In this document: positions 9,368 through 21,900 of the stretch, in pieces | Position numbering within the stretch: position 1 is the stretch's first letter | Layout of the letters: each line of letters begins with the position of its first letter | Notes under the pieces: generated by a model | What the model was told of the DNA's origin: nothing | Databases searched by the model: none | What the model saw: the letters and a program-made list of their open reading frames with translations, nothing else | NCBI RefSeq assembly: GCF_000519325.1 | Contig: NZ_KI912613.1 | Coordinates: 4,782,469-4,846,468, forward strand | Direction: 5' to 3' | From: Patulibacter minatonensis DSM 18081 | GTDB lineage: Bacteria; Actinomycetota; Thermoleophilia; Solirubrobacterales; Solirubrobacteraceae | Length of the DNA stretch: 64,000 bases | Made by a program: the position numbers and the translations under genes

Positions 9368-10425
9368 AGCTGGGCGATGCGCCGGCGGCGCACGATCGCG
9401 ATGAACACGGGGGCGCCGATGACGGCGGTCACGATCGCGACCTGGAGCTCCCCGGGGCGCGTGACGATGCGACCGATGACGTCCGCGACCAGGAGCAGGA
9501 TCGGGGCCAGGACGACGGAGTACGGCAGCACCCAGCGCTGGTCGGGCCCGGCGATCGCGCGGGCGACGTGCGGGATCGTCAGGCCGATGAACGTGATCGG
9601 CCCGACGGCGGCGGTGGCCGCGCCACAGAGCAGCGTGATCGCGACGGCCCCGAGCGCGCGGGTGCGGGCGACGTTGGCGCCGAGGGCGCGGCTCATCTCG
9701 TCGCCGAGCGCCAGGGTGTTCAGCGGCCGGGCCAGCGCGAGGGTCATGACGAGCCCGACCACGATGAACGGCGTGATCTGCCGCACGAGCGACGCGTCGT
9801 GGCCCGAGAGCGCCCCGACCTGCCAGTAGCGGTACTGGTTGAAGACCTGGGGCTTCAGCGTGGTGATCCCCTGCACGACCGCGTAGAGCGCGAACGTCAG
9901 CGCGATCCCGGCGAGCGCCAGGCGGACGGGCGTGGCGCCGCTGCGACCACGGGAGGCGACCCCGTAGACGATCACCGTCGCCAGGCCGGCGCCGAGGAAC
10001 GCGAACCAGACCTGCACGGCGGGCTCGACGTAGCCGAAGATCGCCACGGCGACCACGACCGCGGTCGCCGCCCCGGCGTTGACGCCGAGGATCCCGGGGT
10101 CCGCGAGCGGGTTGCGGGTCAGCGCCTGCATCAGCGCCCCCGCGGCGCCCAGCGCCCCACCGACGAGCAGCGCGAGCAGGGTCCGCGGGATCCGCTGGTC
10201 CTGCACGATGATCGCGTCGTACGACCCGTCCGGGCTGAAGACCAGGCTCCAGACGCGGTCCAGCGGCAGCGACCGCGCGCCGACGCTGATGCTGACCGCG
10301 ACCATCACGAGCAGCAGCGCCACGCAGCCGAGCAGGCCGAGGGTGAGGAGCGAGCCGCGACGGCGGGTGCCCGCCGGGGCGGCGGGCTGGACCGTCGGCG
10401 CGCTCGTGGTGACGCTGGCGCTCAC
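9364..10425 (-). CDS. iron-siderophore ABC importer permease 1 (FecCD family)
   Basis: A 353-residue FecCD permease and the first gene of the importer operon. Seen: RIPRTLLALLVGGALGAAG, LTRNPLADPGILGVNAGAA and GPITFIGLTIPHVARAI, plus many hydrophobic segments. The start is a GTG directly abutted by a TTAGG-type box (10426-10444), so a repressor bound there would also block initiation. The binding protein for this importer is not in this operon; the best candidate is the lipoprotein at 27635-28696. Confidence 0.92.
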   Translation of the reverse strand: MSASVTTSAPTVQPAAPAGTRRRGSLLTLGLLGCVALLLVMVAVSISVGARSLPLDRVWSLVFSPDGSYDAIIVQDQRIPRTLLALLVGGALGAAGALMQALTRNPLADPGILGVNAGAATAVVVAVAIFGYVEPAVQVWFAFLGAGLATVIVYGVASRGRSGATPVRLALAGIALTFALYAVVQGITTLKPQVFNQYRYWQVGALSGHDASLVRQITPFIVVGLVMTLALARPLNTLALGDEMSRALGANVARTRALGAVAITLLCGAATAAVGPITFIGLTIPHVARAIAGPDQRWVLPYSVVLAPILLLVADVIGRIVTRPGELQVAIVTAVIGAPVFIAIVRRRRIAQL

Positions 10426-10444
10426 GTGCGAAGGGGACCCTAAC
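10426..10444 (-). promoter_or_regulatory. putative iron-regulator operator, importer operon
   Basis: Read on the minus strand it begins GTTAGGGTCCCCTTCG and ends directly at the GTG start of permease 1. It shares GTTAGGGT with three of the other four sites in this locus. The left arm resembles one half of a DtxR/IdeR iron box; the regulator identity is inferred. Confidence 0.55.
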
Positions 10445-10534
10445 AGCGTGTCCTTCGCGTGCGCCGTCCGCTCCCGGCCGCGGCCACGGACCGGGTCCCG
10501 TCGGCGGCGCGACCCGCGACGGTCGCCGGGTCGA

Positions 10535-11206
10535 TCACCGTGGACGGTGACGCGGCGCCGCCGCGCCCACGGCGGGGAGCCGGCCGCCGGCCGAGCGCTG
10601 CAGGGCGTCCCACCGCCGGTGCGCGCCCTCCGCCGCCGCGAGCTCGCGCGGCCAGCGCAGCGCGACGTCGTCCCGGCCCCAGGCCACCAGGGCGGCCCGC
10701 TTGCGCCCGCCGAAGTCGAACTCCTCGAGCACCCGCCCGCCGTTGCGGGCGCAGAAGCCCAGCATCCGGCCGTTGCGGACGTCCGGCTCGCAGAGGACCC
10801 GCTCGACGCCGGGCTCCGCGAACAGCCCGCAGACCGTGGCGGCGACCAGGCGGTCCGCCGCGCCCGTGCCCTGCCGGCCGCGCTCGCCGATCAGGACGTG
10901 CCAGCCGCGGTCGCCCTCGTCGACGCGGACGTGGTCGGCGAGCGCGTCGTCCGCGGCGCGGTACGTCTCGACGTACCCGAACGCGCCCAGGTCGTCGGCG
11001 ACGAGCCAGGAGCGCTGGTGGTCGGCGGCGAGCGCGCCCTTGAGGTACGGGCCCACCGCCGGCACCGCCCACCACGGGCGCACGTGCTCCGCGCCGAACC
11101 AGCCGCCGAGCAGCGGACCGTCGCGGTCGGCGTCGACGGGCACGAACGCGGCGTCCCCCGGCGGGAGCGGCGCGTCGTGCGTGATCGGGGTCTCCACGGG
11201 GTCCAT
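10535..11206 (-). CDS. siderophore N-acyltransferase, IucB/AlcB-like GNAT (hydroxyornithine acylation)
   Basis: The 223-residue protein matches the acyltransferase domain found in hydroxamate siderophore pathways. Seen: VRPWWAVPAVG near residue 43, the CoA-binding region RGWHVLIGERGRQGTGAADRL, and FCARNGGRVLEEFDF. It should transfer an acyl group (acetyl in the best-known homologues) from CoA to the N5-hydroxyl amine made by the monooxygenase 19 nt upstream. Ornithine as substrate is inferred from that neighbour. The acyl group cannot be predicted. Last gene of the mbtH operon. Confidence 0.83.
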   Translation of the reverse strand: MDPVETPITHDAPLPPGDAAFVPVDADRDGPLLGGWFGAEHVRPWWAVPAVGPYLKGALAADHQRSWLVADDLGAFGYVETYRAADDALADHVRVDEGDRGWHVLIGERGRQGTGAADRLVAATVCGLFAEPGVERVLCEPDVRNGRMLGFCARNGGRVLEEFDFGGRKRAALVAWGRDDVALRWPRELAAAEGAHRRWDALQRSAGGRLPAVGAAAPRHRPR

Positions 11207-11225
11207 GCTCGGCGATCCGCCGGGG

Positions 11226-12530
11226 TCAGGCCGCGACGCCGACCTTCGCGTCCGCGGTGCGGCGGGCCTTCGTCGCGTCGAAGACCTGCCCCGCGCGGAC
11301 CGCGACCATCGACAGCAGCGTCGACGTCAGCCCGAACGCGTGCTCGGCGGCGCCCTGCAGGAAGATCGCGGCGTCGGCGTCGTCGTGCAGCGCGAGGCGG
11401 TTGTCGCCGAGGACCTCCGTCAACCCGTCGGCGTCGCGCCGGCAGAGCTCGCCGGCGGTCCCGAGGAGCCCGATCGGGTCGATCGGGCGGTAGCCGGTCG
11501 CGTAGACGACGGCGTCGCACGTGAGCACCGACCGGTCGCCCGTCGCCAGCGCCACCACCGAGGCATCGACCGCGCCGTCGGCCGGGGTCAGCGTCTCGAT
11601 CCGCGACGTGCCGAGCATCCGCAGGCGCTCGTTGCCGAGGACGCGCTCGCGGTAGTGCTCGCGGTACAGGCTCTCGATCAGCTCGCCGTCGACCACCGAG
11701 TAGTTCGTGCTGCGGTGGTACGCGATCAGGGAGTCCTTGACCTCCGGCGGGGCGCCGTGGAACAGCGCCGCGGCGTCGGGGTCGAAGATCCGGTTGGCGA
11801 ACGCGGAGTCGTCGGCCGGGGTGTAGCCGAACTTCGAGAACACGCCGCAGACCTCGGCGTCCTCGAACTCGCGGTGCAGGTGCGCGACGGCCTCCGCCGC
11901 GCTCTGCCCGGCGCCGACGACGGCGAAGCGCTCCGGGGTCGCCCCGGCGGCCTTCAGCTCGTCGATGCGGTGCAGGAGCTCGCTGGTGTGCCAGACGTGC
12001 GGGCCGCACTCGACGCCCTCGGGCACGACGGGCGTGAGGCCGGCGGCGAGCACGACGTTCCGGGCGCGGGTGACGATGCGGTCGCCCGTCCGGTCCTCGG
12101 CGACGACGTCGAACGCGACGACGCGGTCGTCCTCCTCGACGGGCACGACGTCGACGACCTCGTGGCCGTACGTGACGAGGTCGTCGACCCGCGCGGCGGC
12201 CCACTCGAGGTACGCGTGGAACTCGATCCGCAGCGGATAGAGCGTCTTGTAGTTGATGAAGTCGACGAGCCGGCCCTCTTGGTGGAGGAACGAGACGAAG
12301 CTGAAGTCCGACGACGGGTTGCGCATCGTCGCCAGGTCCTTGAGGAACGAGACCTGCATCGTGGCGTCGTCGATCAGCATGCCCCGGTGCCAGGCGAACT
12401 CGGGCTTGCGCTCGAAGAACTGCGCGCTGGTGTCGCCGTCCTCGTGGATGGCGATGGCCAGCGCGAGGTTCGAGGGGCCGAACCCGATGCCGGCGGTCTC
12501 GACGTCGGGCATGCGCCGGGTGCCGCTCAT
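11226..12530 (-). CDS. L-ornithine N5-monooxygenase (PvdA/SidA family)
   Basis: This flavoprotein hydroxylates the side-chain amine of ornithine with FAD, NADPH and O2, the first step of a hydroxamate siderophore. The 434-residue protein shows the FAD motif [15 protein letters not shown] (about residue 15), the substrate region [19 protein letters not shown] with [14 protein letters not shown], the NADPH motif [17 protein letters not shown] (about 205), and the C-terminal ATGYRP and [11 protein letters not shown] motifs. The substrate region looks more PvdA-like (ornithine) than IucD-like (lysine), a judgement by eye. It overlaps mbtH by 4 nt. Confidence 0.92.
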   Translation of the reverse strand: MSGTRRMPDVETAGIGFGPSNLALAIAIHEDGDTSAQFFERKPEFAWHRGMLIDDATMQVSFLKDLATMRNPSSDFSFVSFLHQEGRLVDFINYKTLYPLRIEFHAYLEWAAARVDDLVTYGHEVVDVVPVEEDDRVVAFDVVAEDRTGDRIVTRARNVVLAAGLTPVVPEGVECGPHVWHTSELLHRIDELKAAGATPERFAVVGAGQSAAEAVAHLHREFEDAEVCGVFSKFGYTPADDSAFANRIFDPDAAALFHGAPPEVKDSLIAYHRSTNYSVVDGELIESLYREHYRERVLGNERLRMLGTSRIETLTPADGAVDASVVALATGDRSVLTCDAVVYATGYRPIDPIGLLGTAGELCRRDADGLTEVLGDNRLALHDDADAAIFLQGAAEHAFGLTSTLLSMVAVRAGQVFDATKARRTADAKVGVAA

Positions 12531-12775
12531 GCGACCGACCCCTTCAGCGCGCGCCGGTCCTCGTCCGCGGCCTCCATCGCCGTCCGCAGGCTCGCGGGGC
12601 GCATGTCGGTCCAGTGCTCCTCGACGTACGCGAGCGCCGCGGCGCGGTCGGCGCCCTCGAGCACCGTCCGCCAGCCCTCCGGCACGGCGGCGAAGGCGGG
12701 CCAGATCGAGTGCTGGTCCTCGTGGTTGACGAGCACGTGGAACGTGCCCTGCTCGTCGTCGAACGGATTAGCCAT
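12527..12775 (-). CDS. mbtH: MbtH-like NRPS accessory protein
   Basis: This 82-residue protein is a textbook Mbt[16 protein letters not shown], then Q-S-WP, PEGW and [14 protein letters not shown]. MbtH proteins bind adenylation domains and are often needed for their folding or activity; the client is surely the NRPS encoded immediately upstream on the same strand. First gene of its own operon with the hydroxylase and acyltransferase; the 165 nt between it and the NRPS stop contain a TTAGG-type box, so it can be expressed independently of the NRPS transcript. Confidence 0.97.
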   Translation of the reverse strand: MANPFDDEQGTFHVLVNHEDQHSIWPAFAAVPEGWRTVLEGADRAAALAYVEEHWTDMRPASLRTAMEAADEDRRALKGSVA

Positions 12776-12871
12776 GGAGGGCTCCTTCGGCTTGCTGGGG
12801 ATGCGGAGGAAGGGCCGTCGGGGACGGTCCCCCCACGGCTCCGGGGACGGGTCCCGCCGCCCGGTGCCGTG

Positions 12872-12890
12872 AAGATTTGGTAACCCTAAT
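12872..12890 (-). promoter_or_regulatory. putative iron-regulator operator, mbtH operon
   Basis: On the minus strand it reads ATTAGGGTTACCAAATC. By hand count the 19 bases 12871-12889 match 13 of 19 positions of the DtxR-type palindrome, the best of the five sites. It lies about 97 nt upstream of mbtH in the only gap between mbtH and the NRPS stop. Confidence 0.6.
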
Positions 12891-12940
12891 ACTACCGGGT
12901 CGGGTGGGCGTTCCGGTGACTCGCCCGTGACGCTCGGCTC

Positions 12941-15900
12941 TCATCGGCGATCGGCCTCCGGGAGCGCGCCCGGGGCCACGCCCGCGGCCCGGACGATGCC
13001 GCGGAGCGCCGCGAACCAGAGCGTGCACAGCAGGCCGACCTCGCCGTCGGCGAAGAGCCCGGGCGTCCAGTCCCACGAGGCGTGCAGCACCGCGCCGTCC
13101 GGGCCGTCGATCGCCATGGCGTCGAGCACCAGCGGGTACGGGACGGGCATCGCGGGGTCGCTGCCGCCGTCCAGCGGGTTCCGGCCCGGGGCCGTCCGCC
13201 AGTCGCCGTCCGCCCCGCCGCCGTACTGCCCGAGGTAGTTGAATTGCAGCTCGGGTGTCGGCGTGCCCGCCAGCCCGGCCCGGTCCTCGGGGTCGAGGTG
13301 GCGCAGCACGCCGTACCCGAGGCCGCCGTCGGCGATCGCGCAGAGCCGGTCGCCGGACGCCCGCACGAGGTCCCCCACGGCGCCGGGGTCGCCCGACGCG
13401 ACGGCGTCGAAGCGGTCGGCCGCCACGTCGAGGTGGAGCGGGAAGACCGACGTGAACCAGCCGACGGTGCGGCCGAGGTCGGCGTCGAAGGCGTGCTCCT
13501 CGCGCCCGTGGCCCTCGAGGGCGACCGTGGTGCCGTCGCCGGCGTCCCGGCCGGCGCGCCGGCGCCACTCGGCCGCGGCGACGCCGAGCCCCGCCAGGAG
13601 CACGGCGCTGACGGTGGCGCCCAGGGCCGCCGGGGCGGCGCCGAGGAGCGGGGCCGTCCAGTCGGCCTCGAGGTCGTCGGCGTGCTCGCGGACCGTCGCG
13701 ACGACGTCCCGTGCGGGGTCGGGGTCCTCGCGGACGAACCGGCCGGGTCGCCGGGCGGCGAGCGCCTTCCAGTACGGGGCCTCGGCGCCGTAGCCGTGCG
13801 CGGCGCCGGCGCCCGAGAGGGCTTCGGCCCAGCGGCGGAACGACGTGGCGACGGGCTCCAGCGCGATCTCCTCCCCCGCGGCGAGCTGGGCCCACGCGGT
13901 CGCGACGTCCTCGCCGAGGATGCGCCACGAGACGCCGTCGACGACGAGGTGGTGCGCGACGAGGACGAGCCGGCCGGGGGCGTCGTCGTCGGGCCGGACC
14001 AGCGCGGCCCGCAACATCGTGCCGGCCTCCGGGGCGAGCCCGTCGACGGCGCGCTGCTGCTCGCCGGTGGTGCGGTCCTCGAGCTCGGCCGCCGGGACGG
14101 TCGCGGAGCGGAGCACGTCCGCGGCGTCGACCGCGCCGGGCTCCGGGACGTCGAACCGCCAGCCGTCCGGGTCGCGGACGAGCCGGGCGCGGAGGAGGTC
14201 GTGGTGGTCGAGGAGGGCCTGCACGATCCGGCGGACCTCCTCCTCGCCGGCGTCGTGCGGCGTCTGCACGATCGTGGACTGGTGGAACGCGTCGACGGGG
14301 CCGCCGAGCTCCTCGAGCCAGCGCACGATCGGGGTGGCGGGGACGCTGCCGGTGCCCGGGTCGGAGACGACGGCGCCGGTGGCCGCGGAGGACCGGGCGG
14401 CGATCGCCTCGACGGTGCGGCCGAGGACGACGTCGCGCGGCCGGAACAGCACGCCGTTCCGGCGGGCGTGGCTGGTCAGGGCGATCGAGACGATGCTGTC
14501 GCCGCCGAGCGCGAAGAAGTCGTCGTCGAGCCCGACCGCGTCCTCGTCGAGTCCGAGCACCGCGGCGAAGGCCTGGAGGACGACCCGCTGGAACGGGGTC
14601 TCCGGCGCGCGGCGGGGACCGTCCGACGCGAACGACGGTGCCGGCAGCGCGCGGACGTCGAGCTTGCCGTTGACCGTCAGCGGCAGCGCTTCGACGACCA
14701 CCAGGGCGGCCGGGATCATGTAGCCGGGGAGCCGGTCCTTCAGGGATTCGGTGATCGCGGCGCGAATCGCGTCGGACGTGTCCGCGTCGGAGGCGGCGCC
14801 GGCCGGCACGACGTACCCGACGAGCCGCTTGACCGGACCCGACTGGTCCACGACGACCGCCGCCGCACTGACACCCTCGACGGCCTCGATCGCCGCGACG
14901 ACCTCGCCCAGCTCGATCCGGTACCCGCGGATCTTGACCTGGTCGTCCGTGCGCCCGAGGAAGTCGATGTTGCCGTCGGCGCGCTCACGGACGAGGTCGC
15001 CCGTGCGGTACATCCGGCCGCCCGGCTCGACCGCGAACGGGTCGGCCACGAACCGCTCGGCCGTCAGGTCGAAGCGGTCGTGGTAGCCGCGGGCGAGTCC
15101 GGCGCCCGCGATGTACAGCTCCCCCGCGGAGCCCTGCGGCACAGGGCGCAGCGCGGCGTCGAGCACGTACGCGCGGGTGTTGAAGATCGCCCGGCCGACG
15201 GTCGGGGTCGCCGAGTCCGCGGTGCCGCCACCGAGGGTGTTGATCGTGTACTCGGTCGGGCCGTAGAGGTTGTAGCCCAGGACGCCGTCCGTCTCGGCGA
15301 GGTCCGTCCAGACCGAATCGGAGACCGCCTCGCCGCCCAGCAGCACCAGCGCCGGGCGGTGGCCCGCCGCGCGGCCCGCGGTCGCGTCGTCCGCGGTCTC
15401 GAGGACGACGTCGCCGGCCCCCCGGGTGTCGCCCCCGCCCTGCAGCAGGCCCTCGTCGATCAGCGACCGCGCGTACGTCGGCGTCACGTTCACGACGTCG
15501 ATCCGCTCCCGGTCGCAGTACGCCACCAGCGCCGTCGCATCACGACGCAGCTCCTCGTCGCACACGTGCACCTCGTGCCCCTCGACGAGCCACAGGAGCT
15601 CCTCCCACGACATGTCGAAGGAGAACGACACGGTGTGGGCGACGCGCATCCGCCGGTCGCCGGCGTCGCGCACGACCGGGCCGAAGATCTCGTCCCGGTG
15701 GTTGAAGTGCATGTTCGTCAGGCCGCGGTACGGCGTCACGACGCCCTTCGGGCGACCCGTCGAACCGGACGTGAAGATGAGGTACGCCGGGTGGTCCAGG
15801 CGGGCTGGCGTGCCGACGGTGAAGCCGGGGCGCTCCTCGTCCGCGAGGTCCGTCCCGGCGACCGCGGCGAGCTCGTCGGTCACGTGGTCCGCGTCGAGGC

Positions 15901-18900
15901 TGACGAGCGCGGCGTCGCCGACGATCGCGGGCGTCGCGGCGACGACGGCGGCGGTCGAGAGCACGCACACGGGCGCGGCCTCCTGCACCATCAGCGCCAG
16001 GCGGTCCGCCGGGTGGTCGAGATCGAGCGGCAGGTACGCCGCGCCGGTCTTCAGCACCGCGAACAGCGCGGCGACCATGTCCAGCGACCGCGGCAGCGCC
16101 AGCCCGACGACCTTCTCGGGACCGGCGCCCCGCGCCAGCATCACCCGCGCCAGGCGGTTGGTCCGGTCGTTCAGCTCCGCGTACGACCACCGTTCGCCCG
16201 ACACCGACACCAGGGCGGTCTCGTCCGGGGTCGCCTCGACCTGGAGCTCCAGGAGCTCGGCGACCGTGAGCTCGGACTCGTCGCGTGCCGACGCGTCCCA
16301 GCCGGCGCGCAGGGCGTCCAGCTCGTCGGCGTCGGTGATCGAGAGCGCGCCGATCGTCGTGTCCGGGTCCTCCGTCGTCTGCCGCAGCAGCAGCAGGAAC
16401 GTGTCGAGCAGGCGGCGCGCGCGGGCGGCCGGGATGCGGCGGTCGTCGTACTGCAGGCGCAGCGCGAGCCCGTCGCCGGGGAACACCTGGAGCGAGGCCG
16501 CGAAGTGGGTGCGGGCCTCGACCGACTCGCGGACCCCGGCGATGCGCGGGGCGTCGCGGTCGTCGTCCCCGCCGCCGGGCGGGAAGTTCTCGAACACGAA
16601 CAGCGTGTCGAAGAGCTCGCGCTCGCCGGACAGCGCCTGGATCTCGGTCGACCCGAGCCACTGGTGGCCGAGCAGGTCGGCCTGCTCGGCCTGCAGGCGC
16701 GCGAACGCGGCGCCGACGGGCTCGGCGTCGGACCAGCGCACGCGGACGGGGACGGTGTTGATGAAGAGCCCGACCTGCTCCTCGATGCCGGGAACCTCGG
16801 CGTCACGGCCGGAGACGACGGCGCCGAAGACGACGTCGCTGCGGCCGGTGGCGACGCCGAGCGCCAACGCCCAGAAGCCCTGGACGACGGGGTTCAGTGT
16901 CAGGCCGTGCCGGCGCCCGGCGGCGCGCAGGCGCTCCTCGTCGGCGGCCGCGACCGTGGCCTCGACCACCTCGGGGGCGACGGGCTCCGCGGTCTCCGCG
17001 AGCGCCTCGCCGACGAACGTGGGCGACCCGACGTCGGCGAGCGCGTCCGTCCACGCGGCCGTCGTCTCCGCGCGGTCGCGGTCGGCGAGCCAGCCCAGGT
17101 AGGTGCGGTACGAGGACACCGGCCGCAGGTCGCGGCCGCTGCCCGCGGCGTCGTAGAGCCCGAGCAGGTCGTCGAAGAGCACCGGGACCGACCAACCGTC
17201 GGCGACGAGGTGGTGGAGCGTCAGGACGAGCGCGTGCTGCCGCTCGCCGGTGCGCACGCAGGCGGCGCGGAGCAGCGGCGGGGCGTCGAGCACGAACGCG
17301 CTCGCTCGCTCGTCCCGGGCGACGCGATCGACGGCGTCGTCGGCGGTGCCGGTCGCCGGGCCGTTCGCGGGTCCGTCGCCGGACGGCACGTCCTCCCAGC
17401 GCAGGGGCACCCGGACGCGCCGGGCGACGGGCTGGACGAGGACGCCGTCGGCGGTCTGCCGGAACCCGGCGCGCAGGGCGGCGTGCCGGGCGGCGAGGGC
17501 CTGCAGCGCGTCGTCGAGGCGGTCCCGGGCGACGGCGCCGTCGAGGTCGACGACGTACTGGACGACGTAGCCGTCGGGGTCCTCGGGACGGTGCTCGTGG
17601 TAGCGGGAGTGGAAGTACATCCCCTGCTGCAGCGGCGTCAGGGACCAGACGTCGTCGAGGTCGTCGAACGTCGCCCGGAGCTCGTCGACGTCGTCCTGGG
17701 TGAGCGTCGCGAGCGGGAAGTCGGACCGAGACCTCCCCCACGCGCCGGCCTCCGGGGCGTGGGCGGCGAGGGCGCGGAGCGCGGCGATCCAGCGCTCGCC
17801 GATCGCCGCCGCGTCGGCGTCCGTCAGGACCCCTGCGGGCCAGGTCAGCTCGGCGCTCAGCGCGGGGCCGTCGGCGGTGTCGCTGACCCCGGCGTTGATC
17901 TCGAGCGCGTGGCCCGCGGCGGCCGAGGCGCTGGCGCGCTCGCCGAGCTCGGGCGCCTCGGCGGCGAGGTCCCAGTCGCGGGCGGAAGCGTCGTCGGACG
18001 CGGCGAAGCGGCCGAGGTAGTTGAAGAGGACCTGCGGGTCCGGGGCGTCCGCGAGCTCGGGGACGACGTCGGGGCGGAGCCACCGGAGGAGCCCGTGGCC
18101 GACGCCGCCGTGGGGCACGGCGGCGAGCTGGTCCTTGACCGCCTTGACGGCGGAGCGCATCGCGTCGCCGCCGGCGACGAACGCGTCCCAGGCGTGCGGC
18201 CCGGGGTCGACGCGGACCGGGGCGATGCTCGTGAACCAGCCGACGGTGCGGGCGAGGTCGAGGTCGCCGGCGATGCCGGGCTCGCGACCGTGGCCCTCGA
18301 GGGCGACGAGCAGCGCGGAGCGGTCGGGGTCGTCGTGGCCGACCGCGACGGCCAGCGCGGTCAGGAGCACGTCGTTGACCGTGCCGTGGAACGCGGCGGG
18401 GACGGGGCCGAGGATCCGGGTGGTCTCGGCGCCGCCGAGCGCGACGCGCAGCGACCGGGACGTCCCGACGGTGTCGGTCGTCGGGTCCAGCGCGCGTCCG
18501 CCGATGCGGAGCGCGCCGTCCTGGTCGGCGACGGTGGTGCGCCAGCGGTCCTGCTCGGCCTCCGGCACGTCGCCGGTGTCGCGCAGGGCCTCGGCCCAGC
18601 GCCGGAACGACGTCCCGACCGGGTCCAGGGCGATCGGCTCGCCCGCCGACAGCTGGTCCCACGCGGTCCGGAGGTCCTCGCCGAGGATGCGCCACGAGAC
18701 CCCGTCGACGACGAGGTGGTGGGCGACGAGCACGAGCCGGCCGGGGCCCTCGGCGCCGGTCAGGAGGACGGCCTGCAGCATCGTGCCGGCGTCGGGGTCC
18801 AGGCGCAGGACGGCGTCGTCGCGGTGCGTGGTGAGCGCCTCGGCGATCCCGTCCGGGGTGCCGGGCAGCGGGGCGACGCGCAGGAGGTCCTCGGCGTCGA

Positions 18901-21900
18901 CCGTCCCGGCCGCGGGGACGTCGAACGACCAGGTCCCGGCGTCGCGGACGAGCCGGGCGCGGAGCAGGTCGTGGTGGTCGACGAGGGCCTGGAGGATCCG
19001 GCGGACCTCGGGCTCCCCCGCGCCGGCCGGCGTGCGGACCGCCATCGACTGGAAGAACCCGTCGACGGGGACGTCGTCGGCGGCGAGCGACGCGAGGATC
19101 GGGGTCGCGGGGACGACGCCGACGCCGACGTCGGACGTCCGCGTCGCGTCACCGGCGACGGCGATGAGCGCGAGCGCCTCGGGGGTGCGGTGCTCGAAGA
19201 CCTGTCGCGGCGTCAGCGCCAGGCCGTCCCGGCGCGCACGGCTGGTGAGCGCGATCGAGACGATGCTGTCGCCGCCGAGCGCGAAGAAGTCGTCGTCGAT
19301 CCCGACCTCGTCGTCCGCGAGCCCGAGGACCGCGGCGAACGCCGCGACGATCGTCGTCTCCGTCGCGGTCCGCGGCGCGCGCCGCGGGCCGTCCGACGCG
19401 AACGACGGAGCGGGGAGCGCGCGGACGTCGAGCTTGCCGTTGACCGTCAGCGGCAGCGCGTCGACGACGACCAGGGCCGCGGGGATCATGTAGCCGGGCA
19501 GGCGGTCCTTCAGGGCGTCGGCGATCGTGGTGCGGACGGTGTCGTCCGACCCGTCGGCGGCCATGGGCGTCGTGGTCGCGGGCGTCCTGCCCGGTCCGTC
19601 TTGGCCGACCGGCTTCCCGTCCGGCACCACGTAGCCCACCAGCCGCTTGACCGGGCCCGAGCGGTCGACGACCACGGCGGCGGCGGTCACGACGTCGACG
19701 GCCTCGATCGCGGCGACGACCTCGCCGAGCTCGACCCGGTAGCCGCGGATCTTCACCTGGTCGTCGGTGCGTCCGAGGAAGTCGATGTTGCCGTCGGGGC
19801 GCTCGCGCACGAGGTCGCCGGTCCGGTACATCCGGCCCCCGGGCTCGGTCGCGAAGGGGTCGGCGACGAACCGCTCGGCGGTCAGGTCGACGCGGTCGTG
19901 GTAGCCGCGGGCGAGGCCCGCGCCGGCGATGTAGAGCTCGCCCGGGGCGCCCTGCGGGACGGGACGCAGCGCGCCGTCGAGCACGTACGCGCGGGTGTTG
20001 AAGATCGCGCGCCCGACCGTCGGGGTCGCGGAGTCCGCGGTGCCCCCACCAAGGGTGTTGATCGTGTATTCGGTCGGCCCGTAGAGGTTGTACCCGAGGA
20101 CGCCGTCGGTCTCCGCCAGGTCGGTCCAGACGGAGTCGGAGACCGCCTCGCCGCCGAGCAGCACGAGCGCCGGGCGGTGCCCGCCGTCGGTGTCGGTCAG
20201 CAGCCCCTCGTCGATCAGGGTGCGCGCGTAGGTCGGCGTCACGTTGACGACGTCGATCCGCTGGTCGTCGCAGTACGCCACGAGTGCCGCGGCGTCGCGG
20301 CGGAGCTCCTCGTCGCAGACGTGGACCTCGTGGCCCTCGACGAGCCAGAGCAGCTCCTCCCACGACATGTCGAAGGAGAACGACACCGTGTGCGCGACCC
20401 GCATCCGCCGGTCGCCGGCGTCGCGCACGACCGGGCCGAAGATCTCGTCCCGGTGGTTGAAGTGCATGTTCGTCAGGCCGCGGTACGGCGTGACGACGCC
20501 CTTCGGGCGCCCCGTCGAGCCGGACGTGAAGATCACGTAGGCCGGGTGCTCCAGGCGTCCGGGCGCGTCGACCGCGAACCCGGGGCGCTCGTCGTCGCGG
20601 AGCGGTCCCCCGGAGGTCTCCGCCGCCTCGGCGACGACGGCGGGCTCGTCGAGCACGACGGCCGGGGCGAGGGTCGCCACGTCCGGGAGCCCCGCGAGCA
20701 CGTCCGCGGTCGAGAGCACGCAGACCGGCGAGGCCTCCTCGACCATCAGCGCCAGGCGATCGGCCGGATGGTCGAGATCGAGCGGCAGGTAGGCCGCCCC
20801 GGTCTTCAGCACCGCGAACAGCGCCGCGACCATGTCCAGCGACCGCGGCAGCGCCAGCCCGACGACCCGCTCCGGACCGGCACCGCGGTCCAGCATGATG
20901 CGCGCCAGGCGGTTGATCCGGTCGTCGAGCTGCGCGTAGGACCAGCGCTCGCCGGTGACGGACACCAGCGCGGTCTCGTCCGGGGTGGCGGCGACCTGGA
21001 GCTCGAGCAGCTCGGCGACGGTCAGGTCGGACTGCTCGCGGGACGACGCGTCCCACGTGCGGCGCAGCGCGTCGAGCTCGGCGTCGTCGACGACGCCGAT
21101 CGCGGCCAGCGGCGCGTCCTGTCGGTCGACCAGGCGCGCGGCGACGAGGGCGACGCGATGCAGGAGCGTCCGCGCGTGGTCGGCGTCGGCGATCCGCTCG
21201 TCGTGCTCGAGGGTCAGCTCGAAGGCGTCGCCCGGGGTGGCGATGAGGACGAGCGGGTAGTGCGTGGCGTCGACGTGCGCCTCGTCGAGGACGCCGAGGG
21301 CGTCCGCGGCGCCGGCGTCGATGCCGGGGAAGTTCTGGAGCACGAACAGCGTGTCGAACAGGCGGTCGTGCCCTGCGGCGCGCTGGATCTCCCCGAGACC
21401 CACGTGGTCGCCGGCCATCAGGCGGACGCGCTCGTCCTGTGCCCGGCGCAGCAGGGCCGCGGCGGGCTCCGCCGCGTCGAGGCGGACGCGGGCGGGGACG
21501 GTGTTCAGGAACATGCCGACGGTGCGGTCGGCGTCGGCGAGCTCGGCGGGGCGGCCGGAGACGGTGGTCCCGAAGACGACGTCGTCGCGGCCGGTGAGGG
21601 TCCCGAGGACGACGGCCCACGCGACGTTCAGCACGGTGTTGAGCGTCACCCCGGCACCGCGCGCGCCGGCGTCCAGCCGCTCCGCGTCGGCGGGGTCGAG
21701 GGTCAGCGTCGTGCGCTCCGGCACGACGGGGCGGTCCCGGGCGGTGGTGCCGGAGCCGACGAGCGTCGGGTCCTCGAGGTCCTGAAGCGCGGCCTGCCAG
21801 TCGCGGAGCGCGGCGGGGGCGTCCTGGTCGGCGAGCCAGCGCAGGTACGACGGGAACGATCCGGGCGTGGAAAGGCCGTCGTCGTCGCCGTCCTCCAGGT

